Shown: in pieces, positions 16,958-23,652 of the stretch | Layout: each line of letters opens with the position of its first letter | Numbering within the stretch: position 1 is the stretch's first letter | Assembly (NCBI GenBank): GCA_964401995.1 | Contig: CAYOAP010000010.1 | Location: 52,540-116,539 of the forward strand | Direction of reading: 5' to 3' | Length of the DNA stretch: 64,000 nt | DNA from: DATCBF01 sp964401995 | GTDB taxonomy: Bacteria; Actinomycetota; Thermoleophilia; Solirubrobacterales; 70-9 | Translations under genes and position numbers: made by a program | Notes under the pieces: generated by a model | The model's database searches: none | Told to the model about the DNA's origin: nothing | The model's input: the letters and a program-made list of their open reading frames with translations, nothing else

Positions 16958-17797
16958 CTAGAGACTCGCGAGCGCCTGCAGCAGCTCGGGTGTCGCCTCG
17001 CCCGCGTAGACCGGCTCTGCCCAGCCGTTGAGGCGCACCTCAAGGTCGTCGCCGATCTCGACCTCGAGCTCGCCGCCATCGAGCTCGACCACGATCGGGC
17101 TGGCGGCGCCGTGCAGAAAAGCGGTCACCGCCGCGCCGCTGGCGCCGGTCCCGGAGGAGAGCGTCTCCCCCACCCCGCGCTCGAAGATCCGCGCCCGCAC
17201 GCGGCTGCCGTCGATCGCGATGAACGAGACGTTGGTGCGGTTGGGAAAAAGCTCGTGGGCTTCGATCGCCGGCCCGATCTCCTCCAGATCGAGGTCGTCG
17301 AGCTCGGCGCCGACCTCGATCGCGCACTGCGGATTGCCGATCGAGACATGCTGAAAGGCCCACTCGCGGCCGCCGGCGAGCAGCGTCGCGGCGCCGTCTT
17401 CGGGGCCGGAGGGAAAGTCCTTGGAGGCGGTTGCGGCCTTGCCCATGTCGACCGAGCAGGTCAGCTCAGAGGTGATCGTCGGCACGATCGGCCCGGCGAC
17501 GGTCTTGATCGCGAAGGTCTCCTCCTCGGTCCAGCCGTGGCGGCGCAGGTAGAGAATTGCCTCGCGGGCTCCATTGCCGGAGAGCTCGGCCTCGGAGCCA
17601 TCGGGGTTGAAGATCCGCAGGTCGGCGACAAACTCGGGGTCCTCGCTCTTGGCCAGCAGCAGGATCCCGTCGGCCCCGATCCCGAAATGCTGGTCGCAGA
17701 GCCACTCGACCCGCGGCGCCGTCAGCTCCCACGGCAGCGAGTCCGCCTCAAGGATCAGGTAGTCGTTGCCCAGCGCCTGCCACTTCTCGAATCGCAT
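16958..17797 (-). CDS. dapF: Diaminopimelate epimerase family protein with Ser at both catalytic Cys positions
   Basis: By family this is DapF, the two-base racemase that interconverts LL- and meso-diaminopimelate. Its 279 residues cover the whole double-barrel fold: ALGNDYLI, GIGADGILLL, IFNPDGSEAE, SIGNPQCAI and FERGVGETL are all recognisable. The family has a catalytic Cys before GNG and another before GTG. Here the codons read TCC in both places, giving AELSGNGARE (about residue 73) and ETLSSGTGAS (about residue 216). No frameshift or stop is present. It may be inactive, use another chemistry, or be a lineage-specific variant. It sits between miaA and dapL. Confidence 0.85.
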   Translation of the reverse strand: MRFEKWQALGNDYLILEADSLPWELTAPRVEWLCDQHFGIGADGILLLAKSEDPEFVADLRIFNPDGSEAELSGNGAREAILYLRRHGWTEEETFAIKTVAGPIVPTITSELTCSVDMGKAATASKDFPSGPEDGAATLLAGGREWAFQHVSIGNPQCAIEVGAELDDLDLEEIGPAIEAHELFPNRTNVSFIAIDGSRVRARIFERGVGETLSSGTGASGAAVTAFLHGAASPIVVELDGGELEVEIGDDLEVRLNGWAEPVYAGEATPELLQALASL

Positions 17798-17806
17798 CGC
17801 GGCAGC

Positions 17807-18538
17807 CTAAAGGTCGAGGGCGGCGACTATCTCGGCGGCGACCTCGACATCGCCGCGGCCGGCGCGGTCGATCATCTCGACGCCGGCCATCTTCCGCATC
17901 CAGGTCAGCTGGCGGCGGGCGTAGTTGCGCGAGCGTTTCTGCATCTGCTCGACATCGCCGGCCAGCAGCTCGTCGAAGCCAAGCGCTTTGCGGGCGGTGC
18001 GCGAGGGGCCTGCCTGCTCCGCCCGGCGCACCTCATCGGCGGCGCCGCCGGCGATGATCGCCTCGGTGCGGGCGTCGATCCGCTCGTAGAGCAGGGCCCG
18101 GTCCATGTTGATGCCGAAGATCCGGGTCGGGTGGCGGGTCTCGGCCGACCAGAGCTCGGAATCCTCCGATCCCGGCGGGGCCTTGACCAGCGAGAGCTCG
18201 GCCAGGGCCGCCCGCATGTAGAGGCCGGTGCCGCCGACGACGATCGGCCGCCGACCGGCCTCGAGCGCAGCGTCGATCTCGGCGTGGGCGAGCCGCATGT
18301 AGTCGCCGACCGAGAAGGGCTCGGTGACGGGGACGAACTCGACCAGCCGGTGCTCAAGGCGAGCCTGCTCCTCAGCCGTCGCCACCCCGGTCAGCGTCCC
18401 CAGCCCCTCGTAGACCTGCAGCGCGTCACAGGAGATCGCGACCGGGTCCTCGCCGCGCTCGCGCAACAGCTCGGCCAGGGCAATTGCCACCCCGGTCTTG
18501 CCGACCCCCGTCGGCCCGAATATCGCCAGGACCGTCAG
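17807..18538 (-). CDS. miaA: tRNA dimethylallyltransferase, short form with apparent CTG start
   Basis: Transfers a dimethylallyl group to N6 of A37 in tRNAs that read UNN codons, the substrate step before MiaB. The P-loop IFGPTGVGKTGVA opens the protein and GGTGLYMRAAL, FGINMDRALLYERID and NYARRQLTWMRKM follow in family order. No ATG, GTG or TTG precedes the P-loop nearby; a CTG at 18538 overlaps the miaB TGA as CTGA, so I took it as the start (243 residues). Homologues run about 300; here about 60 residues are missing between LAEL and the RHPTRIFG strand, including the expected HPND...RALE segment. Confidence 0.8.
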   Translation of the reverse strand: MTVLAIFGPTGVGKTGVAIALAELLRERGEDPVAISCDALQVYEGLGTLTGVATAEEQARLEHRLVEFVPVTEPFSVGDYMRLAHAEIDAALEAGRRPIVVGGTGLYMRAALAELSLVKAPPGSEDSELWSAETRHPTRIFGINMDRALLYERIDARTEAIIAGGAADEVRRAEQAGPSRTARKALGFDELLAGDVEQMQKRSRNYARRQLTWMRKMAGVEMIDRAGRGDVEVAAEIVAALDL

Positions 18539-19863
18539 CGGACCCGGGAGAGCAGCTTCTCGGCCCCGAGCAGGGTCTGCGAGGTCGCCTCGGAGATCTC
18601 CACCCGCACCATCTCGCCTGGCGCCGCGGTGCCTTCGAAGTTGACCGCCTTGTTGTGGCGGGTGCGGCCGCGCAGGCGGCTCTCGTCGGTGCGGCTGGTC
18701 CCTTCGACCAAGACCTCCATCTCGCGGCCGACGAAGCGCTGCGCCCGCTCTTTCGCCCGGCGCTGGACCAGCTCGACCAGGCGCTCCATCCGCTCGACCT
18801 TGACCGGGTGCGGCAGCTGGCCGTCCATCGTCGCCGCTTCGGTTTCGCGACGCGGGGAGAAGACGAAGGTGAAGGCGCTGTCGTAGGCGACCTCGTCGAC
18901 CACTTCCATCGTCTGCTCGAAATCGGCGTCGGTCTCGCCGGGGAAGCCGACGATGATGTCGGTCGTGATCGAGCAGTCGGGAACGTGCTCGCGGATCAAC
19001 GCCACCCGGTCCATATAGCGCTGGCGGTCATAGGTGCGCCGCATCCGTTTCAGGATCGCGCTTGAGCCCGACTGCAGCGGCAGGTGGATGTGCTCGCAGA
19101 GCGCACCGAGGTTGGCGTGGGCGAGGATCACGTCCTCCTTCATGTCCTTCGGATGCGGGCTGGTGTAGCGGATGCGATCGATCCCCTCGACCGCATCGAC
19201 GCGGGCCAGCAGCTCGGCGAAGCCAATCCGGCTCTCTTTCGGCAGGTCGCGGCCGAAGCTGTTGACGTTCTGGCCGAGCAGGGTCACCTCGCGCACCCCA
19301 TCGGCAGCGAGCGCCTCGGCCTCGGCGACCAGCTCGACCGGGTCGCGGCTGACCTCGCGCCCGCGGGTCGAGGGCACGATGCAGTAGGCGCAGTTGCAGT
19401 TGCAGCCCTGCGAGATCTGCAGCCAGCCCTGGAAGGCGCGCTCACGCCGGGTCGGCAGGTGGCCGGAGAAGTCCTCGAACTCGAAGTAGCCCTGGGCGCT
19501 GAGCGAGTCGGAGTTAAGGAACTCGGCCAACTTGTGGATCTGGCCGGGGCCGAAGGCGACATCGACGAAGGGGAAGCGCTGGAAGACCTCGTCCTTGACC
19601 GACTGCGCCCAGCAGCCGCCGACGCCGACCACCCGCCCGGGGTCTTCGAGCTTGAGCCGTTTCGCCTCGCCGAGATGGGAGATGAAGCGGTTGTCGGCCG
19701 ACTCGCGGATCGAGCAGGTGTTGAAGAGGATCAGGTCGGCCTCGGAGCGGCTCGGCGCCTGCTCGTAGCCAAGCGACTCGAGCATCCCCTGCATCCGCTC
19801 GGAGTCGTGCACGTTCATCTGGCACCCGAAGGTGGTGACGTGGTAGCGCTTGCCGCTGCTCAT
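18535..19863 (-). CDS. miaB: tRNA-2-methylthio-N6-dimethylallyladenosine synthase MiaB
   Basis: Radical-SAM methylthiotransferase that adds a methylthio group to C2 of i6A37. The 442 residues show the three domains in order: N-terminal UPF0004 with cluster cysteines in FGCQMN, NTCSIR and GGCWAQ; the radical-SAM CxxxCxxC in QGCNCNCAYCIVP (about residue 155); and a C-terminal TRAM domain. The MiaB-type HIHLPLQSGS and VGFPGET segments are present. It starts 27 bases after the cupredoxin gene, and its stop overlaps miaA. Confidence 0.96.
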   Translation of the reverse strand: MSSGKRYHVTTFGCQMNVHDSERMQGMLESLGYEQAPSRSEADLILFNTCSIRESADNRFISHLGEAKRLKLEDPGRVVGVGGCWAQSVKDEVFQRFPFVDVAFGPGQIHKLAEFLNSDSLSAQGYFEFEDFSGHLPTRRERAFQGWLQISQGCNCNCAYCIVPSTRGREVSRDPVELVAEAEALAADGVREVTLLGQNVNSFGRDLPKESRIGFAELLARVDAVEGIDRIRYTSPHPKDMKEDVILAHANLGALCEHIHLPLQSGSSAILKRMRRTYDRQRYMDRVALIREHVPDCSITTDIIVGFPGETDADFEQTMEVVDEVAYDSAFTFVFSPRRETEAATMDGQLPHPVKVERMERLVELVQRRAKERAQRFVGREMEVLVEGTSRTDESRLRGRTRHNKAVNFEGTAAPGEMVRVEISEATSQTLLGAEKLLSRVR

Positions 19864-19890
19864 TGCGGCGAGGTTAGCGCCCAGCGGGTG

Positions 19891-20481
19891 CTATTTGACG
19901 GTGAGCGTGCCTTCCATGCCGGCTTCGGCATGTCCTGGCACGTTGCAGAGGAAGGTGTAGGTCCCGGGCGCGAGTTCGGCTGTGACCGAGTCCTTGCTTT
20001 CGGCGATCAAGGCGGTGCTGGCGATTTCTTCGCCGTTCTGCTCGATCGCGACGTCGTGCTGGAGCGCTGAGGGGTTGGTGAAGTCGATCGTCACCTTGCC
20101 CGGCTTGCTGGTCAGCGTTTTCGTATTGAAGGCAAGCTGGGTCGGGTCGGCGGAGAGTTTCAGGGTGCCACCGGGACCCTTCGCCGCGGGCGCAGCCGGC
20201 TTCGATTCAGCCGGAGCTTCCTTGCCCGGCTCCGGCGACTTCTCCTGATTGGTGATCTTCTTGTTCTCGGCCGCGAACTCTGCCGCCTTGGCCTTGTCCT
20301 CGTCCTTGGCGTGCAGCACTGCGAAGGTGGTCGCGCCGCCCATCAGGATCGCGAACCAGAGGATCACGAGCGGGAACTTGTTGCCCGGGAACTTTTCCGA
20401 CCGCAGGCCGATCAAGCTGACCACGACGGCCGAGACGGCGAGGGCGATCCCGAAGATGAAGAAGAGAGTTTCGTTGTCCAT
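19891..20481 (-). CDS. Membrane-anchored cupredoxin (blue copper) domain protein
   Basis: A 196-residue protein with two N-terminal membrane helices (TLFFIFGIALAVSAVVVSLI and FPLVILWFAILMGGATTF), a Lys/Glu/Pro/Ala linker and a C-terminal cupredoxin domain exposed outside. The type 1 copper ligands are visible: His in LQHDVAIEQ (about residue 140), then Cys, His and Met in FLCNVPGHAEAGMEG. This suggests electron transfer near the respiratory chain. It sits between recA and miaB, functionally unrelated genes. The helix arrangement resembles small subunits accompanying terminal oxidases, but no oxidase gene is here. Confidence 0.85.
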   Translation of the reverse strand: MDNETLFFIFGIALAVSAVVVSLIGLRSEKFPGNKFPLVILWFAILMGGATTFAVLHAKDEDKAKAAEFAAENKKITNQEKSPEPGKEAPAESKPAAPAAKGPGGTLKLSADPTQLAFNTKTLTSKPGKVTIDFTNPSALQHDVAIEQNGEEIASTALIAESKDSVTAELAPGTYTFLCNVPGHAEAGMEGTLTVK

Positions 20482-20511
20482 GAGCGGCGGAATCCTATCC
20501 GCTGCGAGGGG

Positions 20512-21612
20512 TTAGGCAGCTTTTGCCTCCGGCGCTGCCGGCGCCTCGTCAACCACGGCCGTCACATCGGCCGCAGGGGCTTCGTCGCCGATGCCGAGCA
20601 GGTTGCGGATCTTGGTCTCTATCTCCAGCGCGATCTCCGGGTTGTCGGTCAGGAACTGCTTGGCGTTGTTGCGCCCCTGGCCGAGCCTGGTCTCGCCGTA
20701 GGAGAAGAAGGAGCCCGATTTCTGGATCAGGTCGTGCTCGATCCCGAAGTCGATCAAACCGCCCTCGCGGGAGATGCCGACGCCGTACTCGATGTCGAAT
20801 TCGGCCTGGCGGAAGGGCGAGGCGACCTTGTTCTTGACGACTTTGACCCGGACCCGGTTGCCGACCGCCTCGGTCCCTTCTTTCAGGGTCTCGATGCGGC
20901 GGATGTCGAGCCGCTGCGAGGAGTAGAACTTCAGCGCTCTACCGCCCGGCTGGGTCTCCGGCGAGCCGAACTGGACGCCGATCTTTTCGCGGATCTGGTT
21001 GGTGAAGAGGCAGACGGTGTTGGTCCGGCTCAGGTTCCCGGCCAGTTTCCGCAGCGCCTGCGACATCAGCCGAGCCTGGAGGCCGACCGTGGTGTCGCCG
21101 ATCTGGCCGTCGAGCTCGGCTTTTGGCGTCAGCGCCGCGACCGAGTCGATCGCGACCACGTCAACCGCAGCGGAAGCGATCAGGCGATCTGCGATCTGCA
21201 GCGCCTGCTCGCCGAAATCGGGCTGGGAGACCAGCAGCTCGTCGGTGTCGACGCCGATTTTGCTGGCGTAGACGGGGTCCATCGCGTGCTCGGTGTCGAT
21301 GAAGACGCAGACGCCTCCCTGGGCCTGGGCCTCGGCGATGATGTGGTAGATCAGCGTCGTCTTACCCGAGGACTCAGGGCCGAAGATCTCGACGATGCGC
21401 CCGCGCGGGACGCCGCCTATCCCCAGCGCCAGGTCGAGCGCGAGCGAGCCGGTCGGGATCGACTTCACCGGCACCACGCTGTCGGCGCCGAGGCGCATCA
21501 GGGCGCCGGCGCCGAAATCGCGCTCGATCTGGGTCACGGCAGCCGCCAGCGCGGCATCTTTGCCCTTGGTGTCCTTCGCCAGAGCGTCTTTCAAGTTTCT
21601 TTTGTCTGCCAT
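20512..21612 (-). CDS. recA: Recombinase RecA
   Basis: ATP-dependent strand-exchange protein and co-protease for LexA. I chose ATG 21612 because GAGGTGG lies upstream and the chain then begins MADKRNLKDAL; an in-frame upstream start would add 22 unrelated residues. 366 residues. Walker A is GPESSGKT at 78-85; Walker B VVAIDSVAAL, the L2-loop region FTNQIREKIGVQFG and the PGGRALKFYSS signature are intact. The tail is Ala/Glu-rich and acidic. It follows thpR by ten bases, and a LexA-like box lies upstream of thpR. Confidence 0.98.
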   Translation of the reverse strand: MADKRNLKDALAKDTKGKDAALAAAVTQIERDFGAGALMRLGADSVVPVKSIPTGSLALDLALGIGGVPRGRIVEIFGPESSGKTTLIYHIIAEAQAQGGVCVFIDTEHAMDPVYASKIGVDTDELLVSQPDFGEQALQIADRLIASAAVDVVAIDSVAALTPKAELDGQIGDTTVGLQARLMSQALRKLAGNLSRTNTVCLFTNQIREKIGVQFGSPETQPGGRALKFYSSQRLDIRRIETLKEGTEAVGNRVRVKVVKNKVASPFRQAEFDIEYGVGISREGGLIDFGIEHDLIQKSGSFFSYGETRLGQGRNNAKQFLTDNPEIALEIETKIRNLLGIGDEAPAADVTAVVDEAPAAPEAKAA

Positions 21613-21622
21613 CAGTTCCACC

Positions 21623-22225
21623 TCACTGCCGCCCGTCTTCGGACAGCTCGACTTGCGCCAGCGGGGTGTACTGCGCACCCAGCGGCTGGAGTTTCGAACG
21701 GTAAAGCGTCACCCGGACGCCACCGAACGCCTGTTTCAAGCTCTCGGGCAATGGACCCGGCGGCGCCGATACGCGCATCGGCCGTTTCGCCTTCTGACCC
21801 TCGGAGCGAACCCTTGCCACGGTCAGATGCGGCCAGAAGGAGCGCTTCTCCGGCTCGAATAATCCCTCTGCGACCAGACGGCCCAGCAGGGCCGCCTGCA
21901 ATGCCACTGCCTGCGGGGAAACAGCCTCGAGCGCGTAGAGGCGGGGCCGCCCCCGCGCCGGCCGCGAGACCGGGCCTCTCAGCTCGATCCGGGGGGAAGC
22001 TGCCGGCAGCTCGCGCAGGATCGCCGCCAGCCGCTCGATCTCCGACTCCGGCCTGCTGCCAAGAAAGCAGAGAGTCAGGTGGAGAGACTGCTCCGCGACG
22101 GGCCGCAGGGCTGGATCAGCCAGCGCCCCCCTCCCCCATGCACCGATCCCGGCGCGAACCGCGTCGGGAATATCGAGGGCGACGAACAGCCTCGCCCGCG
22201 GGCTTTTGGGCTTCTCTTCGGCCAT
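21623..22225 (-). CDS. thpR: RNA 2',3'-cyclic phosphodiesterase ThpR (LigT family)
   Basis: 2H phosphoesterase acting on cyclic-phosphate RNA ends. The two catalytic HxTx motifs are HLTL (about residue 50) and HLTV (about residue 135), in a 200-residue chain of normal length. I chose ATG 22225 because MAEEKPKSPRARLFVALDIP matches the usual family start. Upstream in-frame starts at 22258 and 22279 would make the coding region run through the SOS-like box at 22258-22271, and they add non-conserved residues. It is ten bases upstream of recA. Confidence 0.88.
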   Translation of the reverse strand: MAEEKPKSPRARLFVALDIPDAVRAGIGAWGRGALADPALRPVAEQSLHLTLCFLGSRPESEIERLAAILRELPAASPRIELRGPVSRPARGRPRLYALEAVSPQAVALQAALLGRLVAEGLFEPEKRSFWPHLTVARVRSEGQKAKRPMRVSAPPGPLPESLKQAFGGVRVTLYRSKLQPLGAQYTPLAQVELSEDGRQ

Positions 22226-22257
22226 GCCGGGCACGCTACGACGGCGCGGTGCGCGCA

Positions 22258-22271
22258 TCAACACGCGTTCG
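22258..22271 (-). promoter_or_regulatory. Candidate LexA (SOS) box upstream of thpR-recA
   Basis: On the minus strand the site reads CGAACGCGTGTTGA, close to the Gram-positive/actinobacterial LexA consensus CGAAC-N4-GTTCG, with one perfect half (CGAAC) and a partial second half (GTT). It overlaps a TTGAC hexamer (22271-22275) that could be a -35. Its position 33 bases before the thpR start fits repression of the thpR-recA operon by LexA. This is consensus matching by eye only. Confidence 0.55.
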
Positions 22272-22316
22272 TCAAGCAAGTGCCAAATTTCTGCGCCGTC
22301 TTTGTGGCAGCGGCGG

Positions 22317-23609
22317 TTAAATCGGCGGCTCGGCCCCGCTGAGCAGGATCCGCAGCAGGTGCATGCCGACCAGGGCCGAGCGTTCGCGGATGTCGGCGCG
22401 GCCGCCGGGGATGGTCGGATCGCGGGCGATCACGGTGCCGTCGGCGAGGCGGGCGTTGAAGCAGACGTAGCCGACCGGCTTCTCCTCGCTGCCGCCGTCA
22501 GGGCCGGCGATGCCGGTGATCGAGACCGCGACGTCGGCGCCGAAGCGCTCCAGGGCTCCGATCGCCATCGCCTCTGCCACCTCCGGCGAGACCGCCCCTT
22601 TCGCCTCGATCAGCGCCGGATCGACTCCAAGCAGCTCTGCCTTGGCCTCGTTTGAGTAGGAGACGACGCTGCCGGCCATGTAGGCCGAGGCGCCGGGCAA
22701 GTTGGTGATCCGCGCCGCCATCAGGCCACCGCTGCAGGACTCGGCGAGGCCGAGGCGGCGGCCCGCCAGCAGCTGCGCCACCTGCTCATCGATCGTCTCG
22801 CCGCTTTCGCTGAAGAGATGGCGGCTGTGGCGCTCGCCCAGCCCGGCCCGCACCGCATCGGCGGTGGCCGCGGCCTCGTCGCGGTAGCGGACGTCGATCT
22901 CTATCTCGCCTCGGCGCAGGCAGGTGGTGATCTCGACCGCGCCAAGCTCGGTCCCCTCCGCCTCAATCTCGCGCAGGCTCTTGGCGATCTCGGACTCCGG
23001 GACCCCGAACATCCGCAGCGTGTAGCCGCGCAGCGGCGTCGCCCGCGCCAGCACCTCGCGCACGGGGTCGGCCTCGGCGGCTGCCGGCCACATCGGCTGC
23101 AGCTCGCGCGGCGGCCCGGGCAGGACGATGACCACGGCGCCCTCCCCCCGCACGACCAATCCCGGCGCGGTGCCCACGGGGTCCAGGGCGATCGAGCCCT
23201 CCGGCACCATCGCCTGCTTGCGGTTGGCGTCCATCACCGCCTTCTCGTCAAATTTGTAGCGGCGGGCGAAGCCGCGCAGGATCTCGGCGATCTTCGCCTC
23301 CATCGCCTCGTCGAGCACCAGCTCGCGGCCGACGAAGCGGGCGACGATCTCGGCGGTGAGGTCGTCGGCGGTTGGCCCCAGCCCGCCCGAGGTGACGATC
23401 AGGTCCATGCCCTCGGCGGCGAGGAAGCGCAGCGCCGCCTCGAGGTCGTCAGGGCGGTCGCCGACGATCAGGATGTGGGCGACATCGACTCCCAGGCCCG
23501 CCAGCTGCTCGGACACCCAGGGGCCGTTCTTGTCCGCGATCCGCCCGGTCAGCACCTCGGTCCCGGTGACCACGATCCCCGCTCTGACTGCGCCGGCGCC
23601 GTTCTCCAC
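22317..23609 (-). CDS. cinA: Competence/damage-inducible protein CinA (MoCF domain plus nicotinamide deamidase domain)
   Basis: A two-domain CinA of about 430 residues: an N-terminal molybdopterin-binding-like COG1058 domain (GTEVLTGRIADKNG, VTSGGLGPTADD) and a C-terminal CinA domain (LAESCSGGLMAARI, SITGIAGPDGG) associated with NMN deamidation and NAD recycling. The GTG at 23609 gives MENGAGAVRAGIVVTGTE, the usual start; the open frame upstream overlaps ftsK and lacks conservation. The order cinA-thpR-recA recalls the cinA-recA linkage common in bacteria. Confidence 0.93.
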   Translation of the reverse strand: MENGAGAVRAGIVVTGTEVLTGRIADKNGPWVSEQLAGLGVDVAHILIVGDRPDDLEAALRFLAAEGMDLIVTSGGLGPTADDLTAEIVARFVGRELVLDEAMEAKIAEILRGFARRYKFDEKAVMDANRKQAMVPEGSIALDPVGTAPGLVVRGEGAVVIVLPGPPRELQPMWPAAAEADPVREVLARATPLRGYTLRMFGVPESEIAKSLREIEAEGTELGAVEITTCLRRGEIEIDVRYRDEAAATADAVRAGLGERHSRHLFSESGETIDEQVAQLLAGRRLGLAESCSGGLMAARITNLPGASAYMAGSVVSYSNEAKAELLGVDPALIEAKGAVSPEVAEAMAIGALERFGADVAVSITGIAGPDGGSEEKPVGYVCFNARLADGTVIARDPTIPGGRADIRERSALVGMHLLRILLSGAEPPI

Positions 23610-23652
23610 GCCACCATTGTGGCCATTCCGAACTCCCGGCGCTACGGAGGCC

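Noticed and set aside
15941..18886. A 981-codon open frame on the plus strand
   Set aside because: It lies antisense to dapL, dapF, miaA and miaB, which are all clearly real. Long antisense frames are expected in G+C-rich coding DNA, and its translation is low-complexity without any motif.
20311..22320. A 669-codon open frame on the plus strand
   Set aside because: Antisense to recA, thpR and the cupredoxin gene; no recognisable product.
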